From contig NZ_CP063195.1 in the NCBI RefSeq assembly GCF_028609885.1, positions 1,550,001-1,614,000 on the forward strand: a stretch of 64,000 nt of DNA, in the 5' to 3' direction. The notes beneath the pieces were generated by a model, which saw only the letters and a program-made list of their open reading frames with translations, did not search any database and was not told the DNA's origin. Both the position numbers and the translations under genes were made by a program. Shown here one piece after another: positions 46,996 through 61,098 of this stretch (position 1 is the first letter of the stretch; each line of letters opens with the position of its first letter). This stretch comes from Corynebacterium jeikeium. GTDB lineage: Bacteria > Actinomycetota > Actinomycetes > Mycobacteriales > Mycobacteriaceae.

Positions 46996-47678
46996 TAAAG
47001 GGAGTCTACTGCCGCCCGGATGACGGGCAAACTGGCCTTAAACTCCGGCATCAGTGGAAGATCCTCCAGCTGGTCGATGGGTTGCCACAGTAGCTCCAGT
47101 GATTCGGCGGTCGGGTGCAGTTCCAGGTGTTCGGAGCAGGTGGCCAGGACAGTGGTGTACGTCCACTCGTTGATTTCCGGGTTTTCGTATTGCCACCAGA
47201 ATGTGCCGCCGAGTCCGAAGATTCCGTGGGCGTCTAGCGATGCGTCGAGGCTGGGGTGTCGGACGGGGAAGTCTTGCAGGGCTTGGCGGGGGTCTCCGCT
47301 GCGTTCGACGATCTTCTCGACGTCGGCGAAGAGGTGCCATTCGTCGTCGCGGACGGGCAGGCGGCAGTACGCGGTTTTGACGGGCACGGTGGAGGTGACG
47401 ATTTCTTGGTGCACCTCTACCGATGACGCCCCCACGCCTGTCTCTTCCCACGTTTCGCGGAGGGCGCCGTCGGTGGGTGATTCGCCGACGTCGATGGCGC
47501 CGCCAGGCAGAGCCCAGGTTCCGCCACGGTTGGTCCACTTGGCGCGGTGCTGCATCAGTACGTGGCGGTCGTCGGTGACGAGGAACAGCCCCGCCGCGCC
47601 GAGGACTCCCCAGCGTCGGGACCCGTCGGGGTCTTCGACGAGGCCGTCGCCTGTGTAAAGTTCGGGAATTTTACCCAT
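46995..47678 (-). CDS. Nudix hydrolase
   Basis: The 227-residue protein contains a full Nudix box, GGAIDVGESPTDGALRETWE followed by ETGV (~residues 68-92), which binds Mg2+ and hydrolyses a nucleoside diphosphate linked to another group. The substrate cannot be read; candidates are oxidised nucleotides or NDP-sugars. Length is greater than MutT because of a ~100-residue C-terminal extension. I start at ATG 47678 since TATGGT (47686-47691) lies 7 nt upstream. Its stop overlaps the MFS start. Confidence 0.88.
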   Translation of the reverse strand: MGKIPELYTGDGLVEDPDGSRRWGVLGAAGLFLVTDDRHVLMQHRAKWTNRGGTWALPGGAIDVGESPTDGALRETWEETGVGASSVEVHQEIVTSTVPVKTAYCRLPVRDDEWHLFADVEKIVERSGDPRQALQDFPVRHPSLDASLDAHGIFGLGGTFWWQYENPEINEWTYTTVLATCSEHLELHPTAESLELLWQPIDQLEDLPLMPEFKASLPVIRAAVDSL

Positions 47679-47797
47679 GTCCCCCACCATACGCGGATCC
47701 CCAGACTCCGCCGCGGGTCGCCCGGCCCTGACCATTTCAGCGCCCCGTCCTCGGCAGAACTATGCGGCTGGGTAACCGCAAGGCCAGACTGACCGCC

Positions 47798-47885
47798 CTG
47801 CCCGCCGACTCTGGGACCGCCACGCTGCCCGCCGACTCTGGGGCAACCAGCTAGGAGTGGCTGGCTAGGCGCGGCCAGCTAGGAG
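47798..47885. repeat. Tandem duplications at the gatA 3' end
   Basis: An 18-bp segment CTGCCCGCCGACTCTGGG occurs at 47798-47815 and 47825-47842 (period 27). CCAGCTAGGAG occurs at 47847-47857 and again at 47875-47885, where its CTA is the reverse complement of the gatA stop. Confidence 0.75.
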
Positions 47886-49381
47886 CGACCGGCCTCGAAG
47901 GCAGCGCCAACGCGGTACAGGCGGTCGTCGCCGTGCGCCGGGCCCATGATCTGCAGGCCGGTCGGCAGGCCCGAGTCGCTGGCGAAACCACCCGGCACGG
48001 ACATGCCGCACACACCCGCCAGGTTCAGCGGCAGGGTGAACAGGTCGAACATGTACATCGCCAACGGGTCATCGACCTTCTCGCCGAGCTTGAAGGCGGT
48101 GGACGGCGTCACGGGTGCGACAATCGCGTCTACCTGCTCGTAGGCCTTGGCGAAGTCCTGGGAAATCAGGTTACGTACGCGCTGAGCTTGCAGGTAGTAG
48201 GCGTCGTAGTAGCCGACGGACAGGGCGTAAGTGCCCAGCATGATGCGGCGCTTGACCTCCGGACCGAAGCCTTCGGCGCGGGTCAGGCTCATCACCTGGT
48301 CGGCGGAGCGGGTGCCGTCGTCTCCGCGGCGCTGGCCGTAGCGCATGCCGTCGAAGCGGGCCAGGTTGGAGCTGACCTCACAGGGCAGGATCAGGTAGTA
48401 GGCGTTCAGCGCGTGGTCGAAGTTCGGGCAGTCGACCTCCACCAGCTCAGCTCCCTGAGACTTCAGCTGCTCCAGGTTGGCGTGGTAGGTCTCCAGCACG
48501 CCCGGCTGGAAGGCTTCGGCCTTCTCAAACTGCTTCACCACGCCCAGCTTCACGCCGCTCAGGTCTCCGGAGGCTCCCTGCTTCGCGGCCTCGACAACCG
48601 GCGCGACGGCGTGGGAGGAAGAGGTCGAGTCGTTGGCGTCATGCCCCGCAATAACCTCGTGCAGCAGCGCCGTATCCAGAACCGTGCGCGCCGTCGGGCC
48701 GCCCTGGTCCAGCGAGGAGGCGCAGGCCACCAGGCCGTAACGGGAAACGGTGCCGTAGGTCGGCTTCACGCCGACGGTGTTGGTCAGTGCGGCCGGCTGG
48801 CGGATGGAGCCACCCGTGTCCGTGCCGATTGCCAGCGGAGCCATGCCGGCGGCCAGCGCTGCAGAGGAGCCACCGCCGGAGCCGCCTGGCGTGCGCTCCA
48901 GGTCGTAGGGGTTCTTCGTCGCGCCGTAGGCGGAGTTCTCGGTGGAGGAGCCCATGGCGAACTCGTCCATGTTCGTCTTGCCCAAGATCGGGATGCCGGC
49001 GGCGCGCAGACGCATGGTGACGGTCGCGTCGTAGGGGCTCATGTAGCCCTCCAGCATCTTAGAGGCGCACGTGGTCGGCGCGTCGGTGGTGGTGAAGACG
49101 TCCTTCAGGGCCAGTGGCACGCCTGCCAGCTTGCTGGTCGGCTGGTCCCCGGCGGCCAGTGCGTCGTCTACGTTCGAGGCCGCCGCTAGCGCTTCATCGG
49201 CGCCCACGTGCAGGAATGCGTGAATGTCGCCGTCGATTTCACCGATGCGATCCAGGTGGGCCTGGGTTACTTCCTGGGAGCTGATCTCGCGCGCGTGGAT
49301 CTTCTCCGCCAATTCCGCGGCGGTCCAGGTGGTGAAGTCCGAGTCGTCCCGGGAACCGACGATGTACTTGTTCTCAGCCAT
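47879..49381 (-). CDS. gatA: Asp/Glu-tRNA amidotransferase subunit A
   Basis: The 500-residue amidase subunit frees ammonia from glutamine and delivers it to GatB. It is an amidase-signature enzyme: catalytic Lys in [11 protein letters not shown] (~95), the Gly/Ser-rich loop [16 protein letters not shown], and [13 protein letters not shown] containing the cis-Ser/Ser pair. Length is standard. ATG 49381 has AGGAA ~6 nt upstream. It lies 114 nt after gatC on the same strand, so they are probably one unit. Confidence 0.97.
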   Translation of the reverse strand: MAENKYIVGSRDDSDFTTWTAAELAEKIHAREISSQEVTQAHLDRIGEIDGDIHAFLHVGADEALAAASNVDDALAAGDQPTSKLAGVPLALKDVFTTTDAPTTCASKMLEGYMSPYDATVTMRLRAAGIPILGKTNMDEFAMGSSTENSAYGATKNPYDLERTPGGSGGGSSAALAAGMAPLAIGTDTGGSIRQPAALTNTVGVKPTYGTVSRYGLVACASSLDQGGPTARTVLDTALLHEVIAGHDANDSTSSSHAVAPVVEAAKQGASGDLSGVKLGVVKQFEKAEAFQPGVLETYHANLEQLKSQGAELVEVDCPNFDHALNAYYLILPCEVSSNLARFDGMRYGQRRGDDGTRSADQVMSLTRAEGFGPEVKRRIMLGTYALSVGYYDAYYLQAQRVRNLISQDFAKAYEQVDAIVAPVTPSTAFKLGEKVDDPLAMYMFDLFTLPLNLAGVCGMSVPGGFASDSGLPTGLQIMGPAHGDDRLYRVGAAFEAGRS

Positions 49382-49495
49382 GAGTGTTCCTACAGTTCCT
49401 TGCTTTTCTTTAAAGGTTTTCTCTAAAGCTTGTGTCTTTAGCGTTCGTTCGTCTAACGGTCTTTTGGCTTTTTGACGCCACCCGCGGCAGCTGGC

Positions 49496-49801
49496 CTAGT
49501 CAGCGAGGATCTGCGGAACCTCGAAGCGCTGCTCGCTTTGCTTCGGCGCCTGGTTCAGGGCCTGCTCTGCGGTGAGGCTCGGCACGACCACGTCTTCACG
49601 CATCACGGCAACATCGCCGTCAACGTTCTGGGTGGGATGGCTCAACGGCTCGACACCTTCAGTATCTACCTTCCCGATCGCGGCTACGTGATCGACAATC
49701 CCGTCGATCTGAGCTGCGTATTCATCCAATTCCTGCTCCCCCAGGTCCAGGCGAGCCAGGCGGGCCAGGTGGGCAACATCTTCGCGCGAAATCTCAGACA
49801 T
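49496..49801 (-). CDS. gatC: Asp/Glu-tRNA amidotransferase subunit C
   Basis: The ~101-residue small subunit stabilises GatA and joins it to GatB. It shows the family pattern ISREDVAHLARLARLDL, LDEYAAQIDGIVDHV and VEPLSHP. I start at ATG 49801: TAGAGT (49809-49814) lies 7 nt upstream. It is divergent from the ACT-domain gene, the two starts being 63 bp apart. The gap to gatA ends with TTTTTGACGCC (49469-49479). Confidence 0.95.
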   Translation of the reverse strand: MSEISREDVAHLARLARLDLGEQELDEYAAQIDGIVDHVAAIGKVDTEGVEPLSHPTQNVDGDVAVMREDVVVPSLTAEQALNQAPKQSEQRFEVPQILAD

Positions 49802-49864
49802 GGGTTCTACTCTAGCCAAGGCATCTATCCCCCGTGGTCTTCAGGTGGCGCTAGTATCGGTTCC

Positions 49865-50536
49865 ATGTCTTTTCTAATGCGTGTGCGTATGCCCGACACC
49901 CCCGGCTCCCTCGGCCTGCTGGCCATGGCATTGGGGACTGTCGGCGGTGACATTCGCGGTGTGGACATCGTCGGCCAAGCGGAACAGGATGAGCCCAACT
50001 CCGTTATGGATGATATTGTCGTCTCTTTGCCGCCCGGGCATCTGCCCGACAGCCTGATCACGGCCACGCAGGAGCTCGACGGATTCTACGTCGACTCGAT
50101 CCGCCCCTTTTCAGGTTCTATCGACCGACGCGGTCAGATTCAGATGCTGTCCGGGGTGGCGGAGAAGCGGCGTCACAAAGAAACGGCGCTAGAGATCATG
50201 ATGCAGGACCTGCCGCGCTCCATGACGGCAGGCTGGGCGGTCGTGCTGGATACGTTGCCGCGTACGCACCGGGTGGCAGCCTCGTCTGCCGCTCCGGCGG
50301 ACAACGGGCAGGAGCTGGATCACCCGCCTTTAGACGAAGCGCGCGTGCTGAACCCAGAGCGCGAGGATTGGATCCCCGAAAACTGGGCGGTCATGGACTC
50401 TGCTCTGGCGGGCACGCCGATCGAAGGCACGAGCCTGCTGCTAATCATCGGGCGCCCGGGTGGACCGGACTTCCTGCTCACTGAAGTTGAGCATTTGCGC
50501 CAGCTCGGCGCGATCTTCGGCGCGTTCTTCAGCTAG
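49865..50536 (+). CDS. ACT-domain protein
   Basis: The 223-residue cytoplasmic protein opens with an ACT domain (MSFLMRVRMPDTPGSLGLLAMALG, ~1-75) of the type that binds amino acids. The rest (~85-223) is a conserved-looking region without a known motif. It may sense an amino acid, but the partner enzyme is unknown. ATG 49865 has TAGTAT (49852-49857) exactly 7 nt upstream. It is divergent from gatC, and convergent with ilvA at its 3' end. Confidence 0.8.
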   Translation: MSFLMRVRMPDTPGSLGLLAMALGTVGGDIRGVDIVGQAEQDEPNSVMDDIVVSLPPGHLPDSLITATQELDGFYVDSIRPFSGSIDRRGQIQMLSGVAEKRRHKETALEIMMQDLPRSMTAGWAVVLDTLPRTHRVAASSAAPADNGQELDHPPLDEARVLNPEREDWIPENWAVMDSALAGTPIEGTSLLLIIGRPGGPDFLLTEVEHLRQLGAIFGAFFS

Positions 50537-50571
50537 CGCTGCGTTATGCACGCCGGCGCACCGGCTGTCCA

Positions 50572-52203
50572 CTATTCGGCGCTGATGAAGAAGTCGTAGG
50601 CCGGGCTGTCTGTCACGTCCGTGGCGTGGTAGCCAAGCTGCTGCAGGTGCTCCTGGAATTCCGCGTCGCCGGAGACGTCCTCGAACGCTGCCAGAACACG
50701 CCCGTGATCCATGCCGAAGCTGCGGTAATGGAAGCCGGTGATGTTCCAGCGGGTTCCCAGCACCTCCAGGAAGTGCAACAGGGCTCCCGGGTGTTCGGGA
50801 AACTCGAAGCTGTAGGCGGTTTCATCGACGTGCTGGCTGGGGTTGCCACCAATCATGTAACGGACGTGTTCCTTGGCCACGTCGTCGTCCGACAGGTCCA
50901 CCACGCCGTAGCCTGCCTCACGGAGGTCGTCGGCGATGGCCTTGCGCTCGTCTTCACCGTTCTTGAGCTTGACGCCCACGAAAATGCGGGCGGGTTTTTC
51001 CCCATCGCGCTGGCCGACTCGGTAACTGAATTCTGTGACGGCACGGTGGCCGAGGATCTTGCAGAACTCGAGGAATGCTCCCTCGCGCTCGGGGATGCTC
51101 ACGCCGAAGATGCCTTCGCCGCCCTCGCCGATCTCCGCGCGTTCGGAGACATAGCGCAGGGAGTGGAAGTTCACGTTCGCACCGGAGAGGACGTGTGCCA
51201 GGGTCTCCCCTTCGACCTGGTGGGTGGCGGCGTAACGCTTCAGGCCTGCCAGTGCGACGGCGCCGGCTGGCTCGGCGATGGCGCGAGTGTCGTCGAAGAT
51301 ATCCTTGATGGCGGCACTGATCTCATCCGAGCTGACGGTGATGACGTCGTCGAGGTATTCGCGGCAGACTCGAAAGGTTTCGCTGCCGATCTGCTTGACG
51401 GCCACGCCTTCGGCGAAGAGGCTGACGTGGTCGAGGGCCACGGGGTGCCCGGCGGCTAGCGCGTGGGTGAGGCAGGCGGATTCTTCGGGCTCCACTCCGA
51501 TGACCTGGATGTTGGGGTCTAGTTCTTTGAGAAGCACGGAGATTCCGGCGGCCAGTCCGCCGCCGCCGACCTGTACGAAGACGCGGTCGACGTCGGGGCG
51601 GGATTGGAAGATCTCCAACCCGGCGGTGCCCTGGCCGGCGATGACAGCTTCGTCGTCGAAGGGTGCGACCCACACCATGCCCTCAACTTCGGAGAGCTCC
51701 ATAGCCTTGGCCTTGGCTTCGTCGAAGTTCGCGCCGTGCAGCAGCACTTCCCCGCCGAAGCTACGGACAGCGTCGATTTTGATGCTGGGGGTCACTTCCG
51801 GCATGACGATAACGGTGCGGATACCGAGTTCCGTGCCGGAAAGCGCTACGCCCTGGGCGTGGTTGCCGGCGGAAGCGGCGACGACTCCGCGGGCGCGTTC
51901 TGCGTCCGTGAGCTGGGACATGCGGTTGAATGCGCCGCGAATCTTGAAGCTGTGCACAGGCTGCAGGTCTTCGCGCTTGACCAGCACCTCGTTGCCGATA
52001 CGCTTCGACAGCGTTTCCATGTGCTCGAGCGGAGTGTTCGTGGCCACGCGGTAGACAGGTGCGGAGACGATCTTCTTCAGATACTCCGCACCGGAAATGG
52101 TCGCCGTACCTAGGTTTTCTGCCGTGCTTTGGCTATCTGCCGTGCCTTCGCTGTCCGCCGGGCCGTTCCCCTCGCTTGCAGGATGTGAAGCTTCATGTGA
52201 CAT
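50572..52203 (-). CDS. ilvA: Threonine ammonia-lyase, biosynthetic
   Basis: The 543-residue PLP enzyme deaminates threonine to 2-oxobutyrate, first step of isoleucine synthesis. The PLP Lys is in VHSFKIRGAFNRM (~95), the phosphate loop is VGGGGLAAGIS and the C-terminal ~200 residues hold two ACT-like regulatory domains, as in isoleucine-inhibited IlvA. The N-terminal ~40 residues are a Ser/Asp-rich extra tail. ATG 52203 has TATACT (52211-52216) 7 nt upstream. Together with ilvB/N/C/D in the window it completes the 2-oxobutyrate branch. Confidence 0.96.
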   Translation of the reverse strand: MSHEASHPASEGNGPADSEGTADSQSTAENLGTATISGAEYLKKIVSAPVYRVATNTPLEHMETLSKRIGNEVLVKREDLQPVHSFKIRGAFNRMSQLTDAERARGVVAASAGNHAQGVALSGTELGIRTVIVMPEVTPSIKIDAVRSFGGEVLLHGANFDEAKAKAMELSEVEGMVWVAPFDDEAVIAGQGTAGLEIFQSRPDVDRVFVQVGGGGLAAGISVLLKELDPNIQVIGVEPEESACLTHALAAGHPVALDHVSLFAEGVAVKQIGSETFRVCREYLDDVITVSSDEISAAIKDIFDDTRAIAEPAGAVALAGLKRYAATHQVEGETLAHVLSGANVNFHSLRYVSERAEIGEGGEGIFGVSIPEREGAFLEFCKILGHRAVTEFSYRVGQRDGEKPARIFVGVKLKNGEDERKAIADDLREAGYGVVDLSDDDVAKEHVRYMIGGNPSQHVDETAYSFEFPEHPGALLHFLEVLGTRWNITGFHYRSFGMDHGRVLAAFEDVSGDAEFQEHLQQLGYHATDVTDSPAYDFFISAE

Positions 52204-52334
52204 GCGCTTCAGTATAGACCCGCCGGTGATCCCCCTTACGCGGCAGTCCCCGCTGCCGCTCCCTGTGCTGCAATTCCCCACCAACCGTCGACCGCCCGCT
52301 GCCTTCTAGCCCCGAGGGGTTACTGACCGGCGGG

Positions 52335-53786
52335 CTACTGCTGGCGGTAGTCGTCCAGGTTGACCTGCGGAGTAGGCTGCAGGTGCTCGGTGGCGGGGTT
52401 CTTTACCGACGGGTACTTCAGGTTGACGTTGTGGTCGTCCGCGGCCTCCACGTACGGGTCCTCGCCGTTCAGCACGCGCTTGACCTGTTCCTTGTCGACG
52501 GTGTGCGTCCACTTGCCGACCAGCAGGGTAGCCACTGCGTTGCCGGAGAAGTTGGTCAGCGCGCGGGCCTCGGACATGAAGCGGTCGATGCCAACGATGA
52601 TGTCCACGCCTCCCAACAGCTCCGGGCGGTGGGACTGCAGGCCAGCTGCTAGCGTGGCGATACCCGCGCCGGACACGCCCGCTGCGCCCTTGGAGGCGAT
52701 GATCATGAACACCAGCAGGCTGATTTGGTCGCCGAGTCCCATGTGGATATTCATGGCGTCCGAGATGAAGATGGCGGCCATCGTCAGGTAGATGGCGGTG
52801 CCGTCCAGGTTGAAGGAGTAGCCCGTCGGCACGACGATGCCCACCGTGGACTTATCCACACCAATGTGCTCCATTTTGCGCATCAAGTTCGGCAGCGCCG
52901 ACTCGGAGGAGCTGGTGGCAAAGATCAGCAGGAATTCGCGGCCCAGGTACTTCACCAGCTTGAAGATGTTGAATCCCGTGAATACCCGCAGGATCAGGCC
53001 CAGGATGCCGAACACGAAAATCACACAGGTGATGTAGAAACCAAGGATCAGCACGCCCAACTGCAGGACGGCCTTGATGCCCGTACCGCCGACCACGCCA
53101 GCCATGGCGCCGAAGGCACCGATCGGTGCGAGCCATAGGATCCAGGACAAGATCTTGAATACCAACTTCTGCAACGTAGCTACGAAGCCAAGGATCGGCT
53201 CGCCGGCCTTGCCCATCGACTGTGTGGCGAAGCCCACCAGCAAGGCGATGAACAGCACCTGCAGGATCTGACCACTAGTGAAGGCGCTGAAGAAGGTGTC
53301 CGGGACGATCCCCTGGACAAAGCCCACCAGGCCTTCGGCCTTCTGCTCTTCGCCGTTGCCGAAAGTATTGCTTCCGCCGGTGCTCAGGTTCAGTCCATCG
53401 CCAGGCTGCAGGAGGTTACCGACCACCAGGCCCACTGCGAGGGCAAAGGTGGACATAGTAACGAAGTATGTCAGCGCCAGGCCGCCTGCTTTACCTACTG
53501 ACGCCGCAGACCTCACCGAGCCAATTCCCAGCACGATCGTGCAGAAGATCACCGGAGCGATGATCATCTTGATTAGGCTGACGTAGGTAGTGCCCAGCTC
53601 TTTGAATCCCTTGGCAGTATCCGGGGCCACGAGGCCGAAGATGATACCGGCGATCACGGCGATGATCACGGCAATGTACAGCCAGTGGGTGTTGTCCTTC
53701 TTCTCCCTCTTAGACTCCGCGATCTGTGGAGTGGAAGCGACTGCGTATCCAGGAGCAGCGCCCTGGGGATTGTTTTTATCGTCCAT
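52335..53786 (-). CDS. Dicarboxylate/amino-acid:cation symporter (DAACS family)
   Basis: The 483-residue membrane protein has about eight helices and two re-entrant loops. Family signatures are SSSESALPNLMRKMEHIGV (HP1, ~305-325) and GYSFNLDGTAIYLTMAAIF (TM7 with the NLDGT cation site). It imports glutamate, aspartate or C4-dicarboxylates using Na+ or H+. The N-terminal ~35 residues are polar. The start at ATG 53786 has only weak AGGG before it. A TGTTAGGGT sequence (minus strand, ~53936-53944) may be an extended -10 for a ~150-nt leader. The rest of the gap to 54008 shows one GGCGTCAAAAA motif (53911-53921). Confidence 0.88.
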   Translation of the reverse strand: MDDKNNPQGAAPGYAVASTPQIAESKREKKDNTHWLYIAVIIAVIAGIIFGLVAPDTAKGFKELGTTYVSLIKMIIAPVIFCTIVLGIGSVRSAASVGKAGGLALTYFVTMSTFALAVGLVVGNLLQPGDGLNLSTGGSNTFGNGEEQKAEGLVGFVQGIVPDTFFSAFTSGQILQVLFIALLVGFATQSMGKAGEPILGFVATLQKLVFKILSWILWLAPIGAFGAMAGVVGGTGIKAVLQLGVLILGFYITCVIFVFGILGLILRVFTGFNIFKLVKYLGREFLLIFATSSSESALPNLMRKMEHIGVDKSTVGIVVPTGYSFNLDGTAIYLTMAAIFISDAMNIHMGLGDQISLLVFMIIASKGAAGVSGAGIATLAAGLQSHRPELLGGVDIIVGIDRFMSEARALTNFSGNAVATLLVGKWTHTVDKEQVKRVLNGEDPYVEAADDHNVNLKYPSVKNPATEHLQPTPQVNLDDYRQQ

Positions 53787-54007
53787 GGATCCCTAGTGCC
53801 CCATTTCGGTGTATTCAGATGTTCTCTGTTTTCAGATGTCTTCTTGAAGCGTCGGCCCTCATCCCCTGCCGCGACAGTGACTTCCCTTCGGGTTCGGCTG
53901 GGGCCGAGTGGGCGTCAAAAAGAAACAGGAAAAGGACCCTAACACCTTTATTGTGCTACTTGGGGAAGATAAGAAACAAATGGCCGCTGCGATAAGTTTT
54001 CGCCAGA

Positions 54008-54682
54008 CTACTCAGCGAGCGGCCAAGCGGTGTTGACCTGCACGTCCTTGCCCTTCTTGTGGAACCACTCTTGCAGCCCCTTTTGGGACTCGTAGAACCA
54101 TGTTGCCTGGGACAGCATCAGTTCATCCGCTGACATCTGGGTAATCTCGGGATACTTGCGTGCCAGCATCCATGCCACGCGGGCTGCGGCCACCGCATCC
54201 GCCGTCGCCTCGTGAGCGTTGTCCAAAGTCACACCGTAGTGCTGGCACACGCTTTCCAGGGTACGCTTACCCTTGCGGTACTGGTCCTTTGCCCTATCAA
54301 CAACATAGGGATCGAATACCGGCCCGTCGACAGTAAAGCTGGGCTCCAGAGCGCGCAGGACACTGAGGTCATAGGCGGCGTTGTAGACGATCAACGTCGC
54401 ACCAGAGCGCCAGGCTGCGCGGATACCCTCGATCGTTTTGGCCAACACTTCGCCGTGATCCTGGCCGTGCTCACGGGCGTATTCGGTGGTGATGCCGTGG
54501 ACGTCGGAGGCCTGCTGGGGAATCTCCACGCCGGGATCGGCGAGCATCTCGATGTCGTTTCGCTCGCGCCCTTTGATGGTCACAAGTGCGCTGGTGACGA
54601 TGCGGGCGGTCTTCGGGTCTACTCCAGTGGTTTCCAGGTCGAAGCTCAGCATGTGTGCCGGGTCAAAATGCGGTGCAGTCAT
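54008..54682 (-). CDS. DnaQ-like 3'-5' exonuclease (DEDDh)
   Basis: The ~224-residue protein has the three exonuclease motifs: FDLETTGVDP with DxE (~14-23), YNAAYDLSVLRAL (~102) and HEATADAVAAARVAW, an H-x4-D motif. This identifies a DEDDh exonuclease that removes nucleotides from 3' ends; a proofreading or RNA-processing role cannot be decided. C. glutamicum has a similar gene, dnaQ2, elsewhere in this segment. I start at ATG 54682 because TAAAGT (54690-54695) lies 7 nt upstream, which drops a spurious 10-residue extension. Confidence 0.86.
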   Translation of the reverse strand: MTAPHFDPAHMLSFDLETTGVDPKTARIVTSALVTIKGRERNDIEMLADPGVEIPQQASDVHGITTEYAREHGQDHGEVLAKTIEGIRAAWRSGATLIVYNAAYDLSVLRALEPSFTVDGPVFDPYVVDRAKDQYRKGKRTLESVCQHYGVTLDNAHEATADAVAAARVAWMLARKYPEITQMSADELMLSQATWFYESQKGLQEWFHKKGKDVQVNTAWPLAE

Positions 54683-54895
54683 GGTGACCACTTTATAGGT
54701 GCCCCCGGACACCCCTCGTTATCGTTCAAATCAGAACGCTCTTCATGCGGGTCAGAGCTTTATTTCCTATTATTTTCTTCACCACAATTTTTCTCAGCGG
54801 GGAACTTTTTCCGCACTGGGAACATTATGCGGCCGCGTTGCGTCCCACCCTTGTAAAACAAAACCTCGCAGTACTTAGAAAGGCGCTGATCCCCC

Positions 54896-58979
<4,084 letters not shown>

Positions 58980-58993
58980 AGAGGCAGGACCGA

Positions 58994-59824
58994 ATGACTG
59001 AAACCACAGCACTTTCCCTCCCGGAGATTGGGCTCGGAACCTACAAGATGCAGGGCCAAGCGGGCGCGGACTCCGTGGCTGCGGGCATTCGCGCGGGCTA
59101 CCGTCTGATCGACTCGGCTTACAACTACGAAAACGAGGGCGCGGTGGGCGCGGGCATCCGCGCTGCGACCGGCGCCGGCGGGATCCACCGCGACGAGGTG
59201 ATCGTCACCTCCAAGCTGCCCGGCCGCTACCAGCGGCACGACGACGCTATCGCTTCCGTCGAGGAATCCCTCTTCCGATTGGGTTTGGACCGCATCGACC
59301 TGCATCTCATCCACTGGCCGAATCCCAAGCAGGGTCACTACGTGGAGGCCTTCGAAACGTTGCTGGAGCTGCGCGAACGGGGGGTAATCCGCCACGTGGG
59401 CGTGTGCAATTTCCTGCCCGAGCACCTGGAGGCCGTCCACGCCGCCACCGGCGAGTACCCCGTGGTCAACCAGATCGAGCTGCACCCGCACTTTCCACAG
59501 GCCGAGGCCGTCGCGGCACACCGCGAACTTGGCATCGTGACGCAGGCCTGGTCGCCGCTGTTGCGCGGCGCGGTTCTGGAGGAGCCGGTCATTGCCGAGA
59601 TTGCTGACGCCCACTCCGCAACCCCCGGGCAGGTCGTCCTAGCGTGGCACCGCGGCCGCGGGGTGTTGGCGATCCCGAAGGCTGCCTCGGAGGAGCGGCA
59701 GCGCGAGAACCTGGAGTCGTTGAACGTCACCCTGAGTGATGCAGAAATCGAGGCCATCACGGCGCTGGGCCGTCCGGATGGGCGCCGGAAGAACCAGGAT
59801 CCGGCGGTCTACGAGGAGTTCTAG
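58994..59824 (+). CDS. Aldo/keto reductase
   Basis: The 276-residue NADPH-dependent oxidoreductase has the TIM-barrel pattern: GLGTYKMQG at the start, catalytic Asp/Tyr in LIDSAYNYENE, active-site Lys in VTSKLPG, His in LHLIHWPNP, and QAWSPLLRG and AIPKAASEERQRENL for NADP. Substrates are unknown carbonyls; relatives reduce 2,5-diketogluconate-like compounds. It follows ligA on the same strand after 14 bp, with GAGAGGCAGGA just upstream, so it is probably co-transcribed with ligA. Confidence 0.9.
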   Translation: MTETTALSLPEIGLGTYKMQGQAGADSVAAGIRAGYRLIDSAYNYENEGAVGAGIRAATGAGGIHRDEVIVTSKLPGRYQRHDDAIASVEESLFRLGLDRIDLHLIHWPNPKQGHYVEAFETLLELRERGVIRHVGVCNFLPEHLEAVHAATGEYPVVNQIELHPHFPQAEAVAAHRELGIVTQAWSPLLRGAVLEEPVIAEIADAHSATPGQVVLAWHRGRGVLAIPKAASEERQRENLESLNVTLSDAEIEAITALGRPDGRRKNQDPAVYEEF

Positions 59825-59852
59825 CGCGACTGGCGTTCAACCGCGCTCAGTC

Positions 59853-59928
59853 GCGTTCAGCGGTGCACGCCGCGCTCAGCGGTGCAGGCCGCGTTCAGCG
59901 GTGCAGGCCGCGTTCAGCGGTGCAGGCC
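59853..59928. repeat. 19-bp tandem repeat, four copies, after the aldo/keto reductase
   Basis: Units GCG(T/C)TCAGCGGTGCA(G/C)GCC occupy 59853-59871, 59872-59890, 59891-59909 and 59910-59928. Each CCGCGTTCAGCGG segment can form a small hairpin. The array sits between convergent genes, ~30 nt after the AKR stop, with no T-tract. Confidence 0.92.
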
Positions 59929-59975
59929 TCGCTCAGGCGCGCCGGGTCCGCGCTAGAGCAGCACCAGTTGCACTA

Positions 59976-61091
59976 TCAATTACGCCAAAGCAGGGCCGCC
60001 GCGTGGCGGGCACGAGCCGCCGCCACGGAGGCCTGCGCGGCGGTGCGCTTGCGCTCGGGAACCACAATGTCCACCAGCCCCGGCAGCTCGTCGGCTGGCA
60101 GCGTCCACTGCGTCCACTGACTTAGGACGGCGCGGGCGATGTCGCCCGCGACGGCCTCCACGTCGGCCCCGCTGAGATCTGCGGCCGGGTCGCCGGCACT
60201 CTCCACGCCGGCTGACTCCGGATGCGCAGCAGCATGCCCTCGGGCGCCCGCAATCTCCCCGCCCACCGACGGCGCCGCCTGGGGCACCACCCAGCCAATC
60301 CCCTGGCCGCGACCGATCATCCCGCCAACCAGGTCTTTGCCGCTGGTTGTCTGCAACTGATCCACGGGCACCACGATGCGGTGGAAGCCAGGCGCGTGCG
60401 AGAGGGCGTCATCGATAAAAGATCCCGTATCCAGCACCACCGGCCGCGCGACCTGCTGCTGGAAGCGCTGCCACACCCCGTAGATGAACTCGCGGTCGAC
60501 GGCGGGGATCGTGTCGAAGCGGGTGGCCCCGGGTAGTCCGCCCATGACCTCGCGGACGCGCGGCTCGTGGAGTGCAATGATGACCTCGCAGCCGAGCGCC
60601 GCTGACAGCGCGCCCGCGACCTGCTCCACGCCGAAGCCCAGGTGCAGAGCGCAGTCCTTAAACGCCGGGCGGTCGCGCAACACGGGGTGGCCGCGGAACT
60701 CCACCTCGGCGCCGAACGTCCACGGCCCGGTGACGTGCAGCATCAGCCGCTCGACCTTGCTCGCCAGCAGCTCCTCAGCGGCATCCGTCGCCTCGCGTAC
60801 CCAACCATCCATGCGCCGGGATTCCAGGCTCGGATGGGCAGTCAGCTCCCACCCGCGGGTATTAGCGCGGATCGGCAACTGCGCGAAGCTGGCCGTCAAC
60901 GCTGTGAGATCCCCCGCCCGGCCGCAACGCGGGAACGACAAAACCGGCGGCACGCCCGTGTCCTCGTCCACGTCGCACGTGCGGGTCAGTGCGGACTGGA
61001 TTGCGGCGCGCACCTCCGCGTGATCCGTGACGGTGCTCTCCCACCAGCCCAGGCGCCCGATCGGCTCCGGCTGTGCGGTGTTTTCTGCCAT
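59976..61091 (-). CDS. MetE-like (cobalamin-independent methionine synthase family) protein
   Basis: The ~371-residue protein resembles the C-terminal domain family of MetE (UROD/MetE-like TIM barrel). HVTGPWTFGAEVEF and LVVPVDQLQ-like segments are visible, but the zinc His/Cys set of true MetE is not evident, so the activity is uncertain. Actinobacteria often carry such a gene next to mnmA and ligA. I start at ATG 61091, 7 nt after the mnmA stop, so translation is probably coupled. Upstream extensions would lie in mnmA. Confidence 0.7.
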   Translation of the reverse strand: MAENTAQPEPIGRLGWWESTVTDHAEVRAAIQSALTRTCDVDEDTGVPPVLSFPRCGRAGDLTALTASFAQLPIRANTRGWELTAHPSLESRRMDGWVREATDAAEELLASKVERLMLHVTGPWTFGAEVEFRGHPVLRDRPAFKDCALHLGFGVEQVAGALSAALGCEVIIALHEPRVREVMGGLPGATRFDTIPAVDREFIYGVWQRFQQQVARPVVLDTGSFIDDALSHAPGFHRIVVPVDQLQTTSGKDLVGGMIGRGQGIGWVVPQAAPSVGGEIAGARGHAAAHPESAGVESAGDPAADLSGADVEAVAGDIARAVLSQWTQWTLPADELPGLVDIVVPERKRTAAQASVAAARARHAAALLWRN

Positions 61092-61098
61092 CGCCGTG

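Noticed and set aside
59853..59928. Possible attachment site or integron
   Set aside because: Simple tandem units without integrase or tRNA; better explained by slippage.
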